64,000 nt of DNA. Source: Spirosoma aureum (GTDB taxonomy: Bacteria > Bacteroidota > Bacteroidia > Cytophagales > Spirosomataceae). The first letter of the stretch is position 1, and each line of letters starts with the position of its first letter. Location: positions 1,510,501 through 1,574,500 of the forward strand of contig NZ_CP050063.1 in the NCBI RefSeq assembly GCF_011604685.1, read 5' to 3'. The notes below the pieces were generated by a model. The model did no database searches. It saw only the letters and a list, made by a program, of their open reading frames with translations, and had not been told where the DNA came from. Shown here piece after piece: positions 52,535 through 61,874 of the stretch. The translations under genes were made by a program, and so were the position numbers.

Positions 52535-53845
52535 TTAAATCGCCGGATCGGCTGGAGTCGCTGTATTATTGTTGCGTTCGGTCAGGGGATACGGGAAGAA
52601 GTTTCGATTTCGCTCGGCTCCGGCAGTGCCTGGCCCTGGTCGACTAAACCGGCGACTATCTTCGAGTCTGAAACCCTGAAAAGCCAGCTCAATTTGACGA
52701 TTCCGATAAATCTCGGTCAGAATAGCGTCGGCGGTTTGTGCACCCGTATAGGCAGGTAATGCGGCACCAAGCCCGAATGCATCTGTCGCAGCTGTTTTGG
52801 TAAGGACTCTGTTCAGTTGAGCCACTGCATTCGTCAAATCGCCTTTCCGGGCATACGCTTCCGCCTGAATCAGCAGCATCTCACCGGGTAAATAGACCGG
52901 CACAGCCGCATTGTTTGCCGTATAGAAAGCTGTGGCAATGACAGGGGCTACCGCCGGATTAGAACTGACTTTGGTTAAAAAAGCAATTCGTTTATCAATG
53001 GCATCAGGAGCCAATGCACCAGTCAGACCGAGGCTGGCATTGGTAGGCTGAAACACGTTCAGATTACCAAAGGTGTATTCAAACAGCGGATTACGGGTAT
53101 TATCGTCAAAGTTATAGATTGACTTTTTTGTTAAGTCAACTTTGGCCGCAGCAGCCAGTGCTTTGTCATAATCGCCTGAAAATAGCGCATAGCGGGCAAT
53201 CAGGGCCTGAATGGTGTTAGCCAGGTCAATTCCCGTGACAACTTTACTCGTAAAGTCGGCCGAAACGGGCGCTGAGGCTACCTGTGTTGCGGCTGCTTCA
53301 AGTGTAGTAATGGCTTCTTTAAACACCTGTGCTCTGGGAACGAAGGGCGCATTATTGCCTGTTGTAATCGGTGACTGTTCAAAAAACAACCCCAGTGTGC
53401 CAAGCGATAAGGCCCGGAAGATCGATGCATAGGCAACAATTCCACTTTTCGTACCAGCGTCATTAACTACACCGATATTCGCCAGGATCAATTCTGCGTT
53501 CGACCGCACTAAGTGGCTCTGTGTCCATAGGTTACGCACAACGCTATTAATGTTGTTAACGTTACTGGCACCCAGCGCAAGATTCGCTTCGTCGGCATTG
53601 CCAACGTTCAATACGAAATCTTCGCGGGTAGTCAGGCCACCACCGGCGGTGCTGGCATAAAGTACGCTCAACGCGCCACCGGTTGTGTAGCGGTATTGTA
53701 GCCCGTTGCAAAGTGTCATCAGCCCATCGGGCGAACTGACTGCCTGCGACTGACTGATGGTGCTTGGGTTCAAATATTGCTGATTGCAGGCAGCCTGTGT
53801 TAGAAGCAGACTGACCACAAGAATGGGTATGTGAAGTTTTTTCAT
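52535..53845 (-). CDS. SusD/RagB family nutrient-binding outer-membrane lipoprotein
   Basis: This 436-residue protein has a lipoprotein signal (VVSLLLTQAAC, Cys20). The SusD alpha-helical TPR-like scaffold is visible at about residues 95-240, and a C-terminal EIYRNRQIELAFQGFRLEDSRR motif is typical of the family. SusD caps its SusC partner and captures glycans or other nutrients at the cell surface. It begins 3 nt after the SusC stop, so the two form one operon. No glycosidase is in the operon; the nearest is the GH78-like enzyme about 15 kb away. Confidence 0.93.
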   Translation of the reverse strand: MKKLHIPILVVSLLLTQAACNQQYLNPSTISQSQAVSSPDGLMTLCNGLQYRYTTGGALSVLYASTAGGGLTTREDFVLNVGNADEANLALGASNVNNINSVVRNLWTQSHLVRSNAELILANIGVVNDAGTKSGIVAYASIFRALSLGTLGLFFEQSPITTGNNAPFVPRAQVFKEAITTLEAAATQVASAPVSADFTSKVVTGIDLANTIQALIARYALFSGDYDKALAAAAKVDLTKKSIYNFDDNTRNPLFEYTFGNLNVFQPTNASLGLTGALAPDAIDKRIAFLTKVSSNPAVAPVIATAFYTANNAAVPVYLPGEMLLIQAEAYARKGDLTNAVAQLNRVLTKTAATDAFGLGAALPAYTGAQTADAILTEIYRNRQIELAFQGFRLEDSRRFSRPGPGTAGAERNRNFFPYPLTERNNNTATPADPAI

Positions 53846-53847
53846 GA

Positions 53848-56800
53848 TTAAAATGTCGCAGACAGTTTAAGTTGATACGTACGTGGAATGGGGACGTTTC
53901 CGAAGTCGATGCCTCGTAACAAATCGTTGTTGCCCCCGGCATTCGTTTCGGGATCGAAACCGGTGTATTTATCCCACGAATACAAATTACGGCCTACCAC
54001 GGCCACGTTTAAGCGGCTAATACCTTTAACCAGCGGAGGTAATGTATAGCTGATCGATACCTCACGCAGTTTGGTGTATGAACCCGGATCAACACGAAAT
54101 TCCTGCGTATTGTAAATGCCAAAAATGTACCCGCGTTTTAGTGTACCGCGCAATTCCTGTTCGGCATAATCCCCCAATCCTACCCCCTGACGCGTCCGTT
54201 TATCGGCATTGAAGACGTCGACACCCTGAACGGCGTCCAGCAGAATATGCAGGTTCAGCTTTTTGTACGATAGATTCGTACTGAATGAGCCAGTCCATTT
54301 TGGATTCGGATTGCCGATAATGACGTTGGCCGTTGGTTTGCTTACGTCGACCGAACCATCAGAATTACGGGCGGGTACGTAAGCAATAGCTCCATTCGCC
54401 TGTCCTGTAGCTCGTTCTGACTGTGGGAAGCCCGACGGTGAAAGTATAAATGAGCCATCAGTATTGCGCGCATAGGCACTTCCGTAGAAAACACCAACCG
54501 GCTGACCAACAATCAGGTTGACCGGTGTACCCGATGCCGATGATGCATCGGGATTAATGATCGGCTGGCCACCCAGATCCAGCACCTTGTTTCGGTTATG
54601 GTTGTAGATAACGGTAAAGTCCCAGTTCAGATCTTTCGTTTTGACGGGATTGACATCCAGAACGATCTCAAACCCTTTGTTTTCCATAGACCCTACGTTA
54701 TTGACAATACTCGTACCACCCGTAGTGGGTGCCACTGTCCGGTTTACAACCAGGCTGCTGATTTTCTGATTATAGGCGGTTATTCCCAAGCCAATCCGAC
54801 CACTGAGGAAAGCGAGATCAATTCCGCCTTCCAATTCGGCCATACGCTCGGGTTGAACATCTGGGTTCGCTAATTGAGTGCCGGGCGTAATGGTATTTTT
54901 GCCAAGGAAACCAACCGGGCTAAACTGATAGAAACGAGCGTAAGAACCAATGCCTGACAGGTTACCGGCTTCGCCATAACTAGCCCGCAGTTTCAGGCTA
55001 TTGAATGTATTGCTGAACGAAAGATTCTTCCAGAAATCAAGATCCGATACGATGAATGAACCACTCACTTTTGGATAATACTGATTTGTCTGGCTTGGCG
55101 AGAATTTCGACGACTGATCGCGACGGACGGCCCCGGTAATGAATGCCAGATTCCGGAAACCTAAAGTGGCCTGAGCAAATAATCCGCTCAAACTGTACCG
55201 ATCCAGGTCATAACGCACCTGATAGGTTGTGTTGCTGGCACCACTCACTGTTTCGATGAAGGGAGTCAGGTTTTGTCCGCTATTGATCGAGTAGTCGGAT
55301 TGAAAATACTGGTAGCTATACCCAATAGCCGCATTCAGTTTGAATTTATCACTGAATTGCCGTTCATACTGTGCGTTCAGATCATTGTTGAATTGCAGTA
55401 CCTGATTGGTAGCAGTGGCCGCAAAACCAAGCGGGTAACGAGCGGCCGGAAGACCGGCAATGGCCTGATACGGATACGGACGAATATAGTTTTTACCGAA
55501 CTGCGAATAGGCATCTACACCCGCGATATAATCGATAGTAAGGCCTTTGAGCGGTGTCAGATTCAACTGAAGGCTATTGATCGTGCGGCTCACTGATTGC
55601 GAAAACTTCATATCGTCGATAGTCGACAGTGGGTTCACACGGGTTGGTTCAACGGCCTGCAAATTTCCGGCTGCATCACGCTTGGTGATGTCGTAGATGT
55701 TATTGGTGATGTTGACCGAGTTAATAGGACTATAGAACACGTTACCATTCGCTTTCTCATTAGAAAGGCTATTGGCATAACTTAATCCTACCGACAGTTT
55801 AGCCCAGTTCGTTAACCGCTGATCAACACGGGCGCGGAGATTATAGCGGGTGAAATCGGTGCCTTTAATGATTCCCTCGTTTTTCAGATAACCCAGCGAA
55901 ACGTAAAATTGCGTGTTGTCGCGACCACCCGAAACCGATAGATTATTATCCGTGCCGTAACCTGTCCGGAAAATCTGATCGAAATAATTGTAACGTTGTA
56001 CATCGACCAGATTGGTGGCTAGGGAGGTGTAAGCACCATCGCGGTAAATATCCGTTATGGTTGTACCGGGGTTGGATGCAACCTGAGCCGCTGTAATTCC
56101 ACCGATGGGATAGAGCCGGAGTGCAGCAAAACCAAACTGCTTCCCGTAGGTATTTACAGGTACACCTTTTCGAAGTTCGTTAATGGTAAACGATGTCGAG
56201 AACGTTACCTGTGCTTTACCGCTCTGCCCGCGTTTCGTTGTAATAATTACGACACCATTGGCAGCCCGTGAACCATACTGAGCAGCCGCAGCTGCACCAT
56301 TGATTACGTTCAGGGTAGCAATATCGTCGGGGTTGATATCCGACAGGCGATTCTGCCCAACGTTTGCATTTCCTACATCGTTCGACAGCGCAATCTGCGA
56401 CACATTGGTACTGGCATTACTCACAATAACACCATCGACAACGTAGAGCGGGTCAGACGAGCCAACCAGCGACTTAATCCCGCGAAGCCGGATGCTGATA
56501 CCGCCGGCCGGGTCGCCGGAGTTCTGCGTAATCTGTGCGCCCGGCACTTTCCCCTGTAATGAGTTGATCAGATTAGCAGAACCACTCTGTTGCAGGTCTG
56601 CTCCTTTAATTGTGCTAATCGCATTCCCCAGTTCTCGTTTGGGGGCCGATAAGGTTGAGCCAGTCACCACAACCTCGTCCAGGTTGGTCGTGGCGGCAGC
56701 TAACTCTGCATCGGCCGTAACTTGTTCAGCATTACCGAGTGTGATTGGTTTTCGTAGCGTTTCGTAGCCGATGGCCGAGAAGGCAATTGTTACCGGACCC

Positions 56801-57036
56801 GGTTTGAGTGTTACAGTAAGTGTGAAATCGCCGTCGGCATCGGTCGTTGTACCGAGCGTTGTACCAACAATAGCGACTGTTGTTCCAGGAAGTGGCTGTT
56901 TCTCTGGATCCGTGACATGGCCTTTAATCGTGTAACGTGTGTTCTGCGCGAATGCATTCGCGCATAGTAACAGGGTAAGCCATAGCATCCAGACTTTCTG
57001 GAAGCTATGGCCAACGGGTGAGTACCTGTTAGTCAT
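53848..57036 (-). CDS. SusC/RagA family TonB-linked outer-membrane transporter
   Basis: This 1,062-residue protein has a signal peptide (WMLWLTLLLCANAFAQ). The N-terminal carboxypeptidase-regulatory-like domain is present (IKGHVTDPEKQPLPGTTVAI), then the TonB plug (LDEVVVTGSTLSAPKRE, then LRGIKSLVGSSDPLYVVDG). The 22-strand barrel ends in PIPRTYQLKLSATF. It imports bulky nutrients together with the adjacent SusD. No anti-sigma/ECF sigma pair or two-component regulator adjoins it, so control is not apparent. The promoter lies in the 251-bp gap shared with the divergent S9 peptidase. Confidence 0.95.
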   Translation of the reverse strand: MTNRYSPVGHSFQKVWMLWLTLLLCANAFAQNTRYTIKGHVTDPEKQPLPGTTVAIVGTTLGTTTDADGDFTLTVTLKPGPVTIAFSAIGYETLRKPITLGNAEQVTADAELAAATTNLDEVVVTGSTLSAPKRELGNAISTIKGADLQQSGSANLINSLQGKVPGAQITQNSGDPAGGISIRLRGIKSLVGSSDPLYVVDGVIVSNASTNVSQIALSNDVGNANVGQNRLSDINPDDIATLNVINGAAAAAQYGSRAANGVVIITTKRGQSGKAQVTFSTSFTINELRKGVPVNTYGKQFGFAALRLYPIGGITAAQVASNPGTTITDIYRDGAYTSLATNLVDVQRYNYFDQIFRTGYGTDNNLSVSGGRDNTQFYVSLGYLKNEGIIKGTDFTRYNLRARVDQRLTNWAKLSVGLSYANSLSNEKANGNVFYSPINSVNITNNIYDITKRDAAGNLQAVEPTRVNPLSTIDDMKFSQSVSRTINSLQLNLTPLKGLTIDYIAGVDAYSQFGKNYIRPYPYQAIAGLPAARYPLGFAATATNQVLQFNNDLNAQYERQFSDKFKLNAAIGYSYQYFQSDYSINSGQNLTPFIETVSGASNTTYQVRYDLDRYSLSGLFAQATLGFRNLAFITGAVRRDQSSKFSPSQTNQYYPKVSGSFIVSDLDFWKNLSFSNTFNSLKLRASYGEAGNLSGIGSYARFYQFSPVGFLGKNTITPGTQLANPDVQPERMAELEGGIDLAFLSGRIGLGITAYNQKISSLVVNRTVAPTTGGTSIVNNVGSMENKGFEIVLDVNPVKTKDLNWDFTVIYNHNRNKVLDLGGQPIINPDASSASGTPVNLIVGQPVGVFYGSAYARNTDGSFILSPSGFPQSERATGQANGAIAYVPARNSDGSVDVSKPTANVIIGNPNPKWTGSFSTNLSYKKLNLHILLDAVQGVDVFNADKRTRQGVGLGDYAEQELRGTLKRGYIFGIYNTQEFRVDPGSYTKLREVSISYTLPPLVKGISRLNVAVVGRNLYSWDKYTGFDPETNAGGNNDLLRGIDFGNVPIPRTYQLKLSATF

Positions 57037-57253
57037 AGGTAAGTAGTAGTTAGTTAATACAATTAAAAAGATTTGCCAAAGTGCGAAATATACTTATAAA
57101 TTATTTTGCTCAATTACCGCTCATCCAAATTATAGCAAAAGCCGCACAGTGAGTTCTATGTCCGCTTTTTAATGCAGTTAATTCCTGTCAAAACGCTACC
57201 TTAAGACTTACCTGTAAGCAAGTGCGAACTGCTTTACGAAAACCATTTTTCAG

Positions 57254-57261
57254 TAGCTTTG
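57254..57261 (+). promoter_or_regulatory. candidate -7 promoter box TAGCTTTG for the S9 peptidase
   Basis: It matches TAnnTTTG and sits 27 nt before the start codon. A TTTA word at 57233-57236 is 17 nt upstream, slightly short of the usual -33 spacing. Confidence 0.4.
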
Positions 57262-57287
57262 GTGTTTTCAATTAAGTCAACAGACGC

Positions 57288-59522
57288 ATGATCACTCGTA
57301 CCAAAGCCAGCTGGCTCTTCTGCATAGCTGTCTTACTGAATTGGACCGTAGCAGCTCAAACGGCTAATTCACAAACCAAACAGCGGTATGCTGGCCTTCA
57401 GCAAGCACTCCAGGCAACCGGGCAGCTTACTGGATCGAATGGCCCGCGCAGTGTGAACTGGATCGAAGGGGGCAATAAGTTCTCGTTCATCGACGGGCAA
57501 AGTGTTATCAAAACCCTGTCGCCAAAAGATCAGAAGGAAGAGGTCGTTTTCGATGGTAGCCAGCTTAAATTCCCTGAAACCGACAAGCCTTTTACCTACG
57601 GCTCATTCCAATGGTCGAAGGACTCGAAAAATATCCTGTTTCAGACCAATTTCCGACCCGTGTACCGGCGGTCGGGCGTGTCGGATTATTACGTATATGC
57701 GGTGGCCGACAAGAGCCTGAAACTTGTCGCGAAAGATGCACAAACGGCCGAGCTGGCACCGGATGGTCAGAAAGTAGGCTATGAGCGGGGTGGTAATCTG
57801 TTTGTATTTGACTTTGCTACCCAGAAAGAAACGCAGCTGACGGATGATGCTAAGCCAGCATTCTATAACGGTCGTTTTGGGTGGGCCTACGAAGAAGAAT
57901 TTGGCCTGGCGCAGGCCTGGGAATGGTCTCCCGATAGCAAGTTTATGGCTTTCTGGCAATCGGATGAACGACAAGTGCCAATCTATAAACTGACTGATTA
58001 TAAAGGATTTGACGAGAAATTCGATTCGTTGCCTTACCCGCGCGTGGGCGATAAAAATCCGACGGTTCGCATCGGCGTCATTGAGATTGCCAATAAAACA
58101 AAGCAATGGATGAAGGTCGATTTGGGCGACGGCTATATTCCACGTATTTATTGGACAAACCTGGAAGGTCAGCTCGCCGTTCTGCATCTGAACCGTAAGC
58201 AAAACCACATGCAGCTGTTCATGACAAACGCTCGTACTGGCGAGGCTAAACCGATTCTTGAAGAAAAATCAACGACCTGGATCGATGTTTTTGACTTCTT
58301 TGCGGGCATCAACCACTTACTGTATTTCCCGGCGGGTGTTCAGGAGTTTTATTGGGTATCGGACCGCGATGGATTTGCTCATCTCTACCGCTATGATTAT
58401 ATGGGTAAACTACTCAATGCTGTTACCAGTGGGAAATGGGGGGTAACTTACCTTCATCATATTGACCCGAAAGCGAAAAAGGTCTATTTCACGTCAACAG
58501 AAGTGTCGCCACTGGAACGGCACCTTTTTGTTGCCGATCTGGACGGTAAAAATAAACGCCGGTTAACAACAGTGGCGGGGCGTCATACCGTCAATTTCTC
58601 GCCCAACGGTCAGTATTTTATCGATCGATATTCGAATGTACAGACACCAACGCAGGTTGAACTACGTGACACCAAAGGCCAGCTTATCAAAGCGCTGGAG
58701 TCGAACAAAAAAGTAGCTGATTACGTGGCCAGTCATGCCTATGCGCCAAAAGAGCTGACTACATTTACCACTTCTGATGGTCAGGCAATCGATATTTCGA
58801 TCATCAAACCGCTTGATTTTGATGCGACTAAAAAATATCCGGTCGTTATGGACATTTACGGCGGACCGGGTGCCCAGTCGGTTTATAATGATTTTGCCAC
58901 GACGGGCTGGCATCAATGGCTGGCTCAGACAGGTTATATCGTAGTAAGCGTCAATAATCGGGGGAGTGGAGGTTATGGTCGCGATTTCCAGAAGGTTGTC
59001 TACGAGAAATTAGGTAAATATGAAAGTCAGGATTTCGCCGAAACCGCAGCCTGGCTCGCCAAGCAATCGTGGGTTGACGGTGGCCGACTGGCCATTCGTG
59101 GGCATAGCTATGGTGGCTATACCAGCAGCTACACCATGCTTACCCACCCCGGCGTATTCAAGGTTGCGCTCGTAGGGGCTCCAGTTACCGACTGGCGGCT
59201 TTATGACTCCATTTATACGGAACGTTATATGGGTGTACTGCCGGAAAATGACGACAAGTATAAAGTTAGTGCAGTGTCTACCTACGCCAAAAACCTGGCT
59301 GGCAAGATGTTCATCGCTCACTCGACTATGGACGAGAATGTGCATGTGCGCAACACATTCCAGCTCATGAATGCACTCGAAGACGCAGGCAAGGATGCCG
59401 ACCTGCGCATATACCCACCAGGTGCACACGGTGTGGCTTATAGTTCGGGTACGCAACTCTTACTTTATCAGCAATATACAACCTATCTGGAAACCAATTT
59501 GAAAGGCGCAGGGATCAATTAG
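57288..59522 (+). CDS. S9 family prolyl dipeptidyl peptidase (DPP-IV type)
   Basis: This 744-residue protein has a signal peptide (LFCIAVLLNWTVAAQ). The beta-propeller domain spans residues about 40-480, including the double-Glu substrate motif in WAYEEEFGLAQAW. The alpha/beta-hydrolase domain has the triad Ser607 (RGHSYGGYTS), Asp682 (STMDENVHVRN) and His714 (GAHGVAY). It cleaves X-Pro dipeptides in the periplasm. All catalytic residues and the EE motif are present. It is divergent from SusC and followed by the 31-bp inverted repeat. Confidence 0.95.
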   Translation: MITRTKASWLFCIAVLLNWTVAAQTANSQTKQRYAGLQQALQATGQLTGSNGPRSVNWIEGGNKFSFIDGQSVIKTLSPKDQKEEVVFDGSQLKFPETDKPFTYGSFQWSKDSKNILFQTNFRPVYRRSGVSDYYVYAVADKSLKLVAKDAQTAELAPDGQKVGYERGGNLFVFDFATQKETQLTDDAKPAFYNGRFGWAYEEEFGLAQAWEWSPDSKFMAFWQSDERQVPIYKLTDYKGFDEKFDSLPYPRVGDKNPTVRIGVIEIANKTKQWMKVDLGDGYIPRIYWTNLEGQLAVLHLNRKQNHMQLFMTNARTGEAKPILEEKSTTWIDVFDFFAGINHLLYFPAGVQEFYWVSDRDGFAHLYRYDYMGKLLNAVTSGKWGVTYLHHIDPKAKKVYFTSTEVSPLERHLFVADLDGKNKRRLTTVAGRHTVNFSPNGQYFIDRYSNVQTPTQVELRDTKGQLIKALESNKKVADYVASHAYAPKELTTFTTSDGQAIDISIIKPLDFDATKKYPVVMDIYGGPGAQSVYNDFATTGWHQWLAQTGYIVVSVNNRGSGGYGRDFQKVVYEKLGKYESQDFAETAAWLAKQSWVDGGRLAIRGHSYGGYTSSYTMLTHPGVFKVALVGAPVTDWRLYDSIYTERYMGVLPENDDKYKVSAVSTYAKNLAGKMFIAHSTMDENVHVRNTFQLMNALEDAGKDADLRIYPPGAHGVAYSSGTQLLLYQQYTTYLETNLKGAGIN

Positions 59523-59536
59523 TTTGTTATTTAATT

Positions 59537-59614
59537 AGGGCTTTCGCTCAGAAGCGTGCCACGGTTACTGAGACTGCTCCTGTTAACCGTGGCACGCTTC
59601 TGAGCGAAAGCCCT
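59537..59614. repeat. 31-bp perfect inverted repeat after the S9 peptidase gene
   Basis: The arms 59537-59567 and 59584-59614 are perfectly complementary with a 16-nt loop, starting 14 nt after the stop codon. The inner part carries CGTGCCACGGTT, identical to the core of the inverted repeat at 44157-44215. It may act as a terminator or be a mobile palindromic element. Confidence 0.97.
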
Positions 59615-59717
59615 GTTAATATGTTTTTTGTGGTTAACGAATACTTAAAGTTACTGATTGTTGTAATTTGAGTATATTTGTCAATCCCAACTAGCGTTTG
59701 AATACGTACATACACTT

Positions 59718-60752
59718 GTGCTGCGATTCCTGCCGATAACTTTGCTATGTTTCCTGTTGATAAAAACTGTCGGTGGATTGGCTCAATCGGTGCCATTTAC
59801 CGACAGTTTGTCTACTGGCAGTTACTTTCAGTTGGCCTGGGATAATGACGCATTTCAGCTCCGTGCTAAAAACACATCTGATCGGTATTACACCAACGGC
59901 ATTCACTTAAAACTACTCAGCAACGGTTTTCAGAAATGGCCGACTCAGTATGCCTTACTGAAATTAACGGCCAAATCGGATCGCCGATACGACTATCAGT
60001 ATGATTTCGGGATAGGTCAGGAAATTTACACGCCCCGTAATTTATCGGTTCGTGACCGACCTCTCTATCCGAATGATCGCCCATACGCGGGTTATCTGTA
60101 TCTATCGTGGGGTCTGGTTACGAGTGATGCCGTAAGTGGTCGTAAGCTAACGTCAAAGCTCATCGTAGGTGTTATAGGTCCACTAAGCGGAGCCGCTGAA
60201 GTACAAAAGGGATTTCATCTGGCCGAGAATTTTAAGGAGCCGCAGGGATGGGGCACGCAGATGCAGAACGATCCGGCAATCAGCTATTACGTTGGTTACG
60301 AAGCTCGTCTTGTTCCGCAGGTTACGCCCGTGTTCGACCTTATTGGCCGGGTGGATGCGAATATTGGTATGCTTGGTAATTACGCCAGTATGGGCACCTT
60401 GATACGCATTGGACTGTTCAATGATTACTTCCAGAACGCCACCGGGTTATATGATCCTTCTGCGGGCCGTTCACGGCGACGGGTGCAGTTCTATGCAACT
60501 CTGGGAACATCGTTTCGGGCGGTACTCGATAACTCACTGCTTCAGGGAGGCTGGTTCAATGGAGTTCATAATTACTATGCACTCCCTGCCGTTGAACTGA
60601 AACATTTTCTGGGCCAGATTGACTTTGGGGGTGTTATTGCCTATAAAAATACACAGCTTTCGTTCACACAATCGCTGCGCACCAGCGAATTTAAAAATGC
60701 GTTGGATCACCAATGGGGACGGTTAAATTTGCTGTTTCGTTGTGGTAAATGA
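59718..60752 (+). CDS. LpxR-like lipid A 3'-O-deacylase (DUF2219)
   Basis: This 344-residue outer-membrane protein has a signal peptide (LPITLLCFLLIKTVGGLAQ). The N-terminal AWDNDAFQLRAKNTSDRYYTNG motif carries the catalytic-type Asn/Asp residues of LpxR. RDRPLYPNDRPYAGYLYLSW is another family block, and a beta barrel runs to the C-terminus. LpxR removes the 3'-acyl chain from lipid A. The GTG at 59718 is the best start for the signal peptide. It is a single gene 195 nt after the S9 peptidase; a possible TATATTTG -7 box is at 59673-59680. Confidence 0.87.
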   Translation: MLRFLPITLLCFLLIKTVGGLAQSVPFTDSLSTGSYFQLAWDNDAFQLRAKNTSDRYYTNGIHLKLLSNGFQKWPTQYALLKLTAKSDRRYDYQYDFGIGQEIYTPRNLSVRDRPLYPNDRPYAGYLYLSWGLVTSDAVSGRKLTSKLIVGVIGPLSGAAEVQKGFHLAENFKEPQGWGTQMQNDPAISYYVGYEARLVPQVTPVFDLIGRVDANIGMLGNYASMGTLIRIGLFNDYFQNATGLYDPSAGRSRRRVQFYATLGTSFRAVLDNSLLQGGWFNGVHNYYALPAVELKHFLGQIDFGGVIAYKNTQLSFTQSLRTSEFKNALDHQWGRLNLLFRCGK

Positions 60753-60865
60753 TAAGTTGATCAGCGCCGGTATGTTGTTCCTTTTAGACCATTTAGTGTT
60801 AACCAAACGTTGACTGGCTCAGTGGGGTAATTGAACTTACCTGACATACCCAGTTTTCCTGACCT

Positions 60866-61732
60866 ATGGAAATACTCGTAACAGCTGCTATAATTGGTTA
60901 TATCATTTATCTGCGCTACTACGCTGACCTTCGAAACGAATCCGAGAAAGAACTCGAAGTCGTGCAGGTTGGGGTCAGGTTGTATACGAATGGGCAGTTC
61001 AGTGATGCACTTGAGTACTTTACCCGGCATATCAAGACTGAACCTAAGTCGAGTATCGCCTATCTGTATTTAGCCCGCTGTTATCGTGCTTTAGGAAATG
61101 TGCCCGCTGCTGTAAATGCCTTAAAGACTGGCGAAAGCTACGACGACACTGTGGCTGAACTGCACCTGGAAATGGGACAGATTCTGTATGATCAGCGGGA
61201 TTATAAAACGGCATTCCTGGAGTTCGACAAAGCGGTTTTTCATTCAAAGGGTGAACTGGCCGCTCCCTATCAATGGCGTGGTCTGACCCGTCGGCAACTC
61301 CGGCAAAGCGATGAAGCAGCGAATGATCTGGATCGCGCTGCCACGATCCGACAAGCCACCGAGACGACAAAATCTTCTGCCAGTTCGCTGCAAAGAGCGT
61401 TTTTTGATCGCAAATTTTTGAGCCATGTCGTGCTTATTTTAGTCAACAGTGCGATTTTATTAGTGGTGATCAAAAAAGCGACGGTTGTTCACCTGCCTTA
61501 TTTGCTGGCAGCCGTAGCAGCCGCCACCATTGGCTTTCTCGAACCAAAGAAAGGGTGGTTACTGGCAATCGTACAGGCGTTGACGCTTTGGATCAGTTAC
61601 ATATTCTTCACTACGATTCCAGAAACAAGCGGCAAACGGGAATTGGAGTTATTTAGCCTATATGGGTCGATAGGGCTAACATTTATCGGCAGTTTTATCG
61701 GTGGAGTACTGAAACGGCAACTTGCCCGCTGA
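60866..61732 (+). CDS. TPR-repeat membrane protein
   Basis: This 288-residue protein has an N-terminal membrane helix (MEILVTAAIIGYIIYLRYY). TPR repeats follow at about residues 30-165 (GQFSDALEYFTRHIKTEPKS, IAYLYLARCYRALGNVPAAV, ILYDQRDYKTAFLEFDKAV). About four transmembrane helices occupy residues 190-285. The layout suggests a membrane scaffold; no specific partner or pathway is indicated. It is a single gene between the lipid A deacylase and a metalloprotease. Confidence 0.75.
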   Translation: MEILVTAAIIGYIIYLRYYADLRNESEKELEVVQVGVRLYTNGQFSDALEYFTRHIKTEPKSSIAYLYLARCYRALGNVPAAVNALKTGESYDDTVAELHLEMGQILYDQRDYKTAFLEFDKAVFHSKGELAAPYQWRGLTRRQLRQSDEAANDLDRAATIRQATETTKSSASSLQRAFFDRKFLSHVVLILVNSAILLVVIKKATVVHLPYLLAAVAAATIGFLEPKKGWLLAIVQALTLWISYIFFTTIPETSGKRELELFSLYGSIGLTFIGSFIGGVLKRQLAR

Positions 61733-61874
61733 GCAAATTGGGGCTGCTTTTATGATTTCTAATAGCTTTTTGTGTTGTTTAATCTGGTAGTGATTAAGCA
61801 GTCTCCAGCTTTTGGCATCAATACATAAGCGATTTGGCTGTATCTTGAGCGGCAAATACAACCGATCATTTAGT

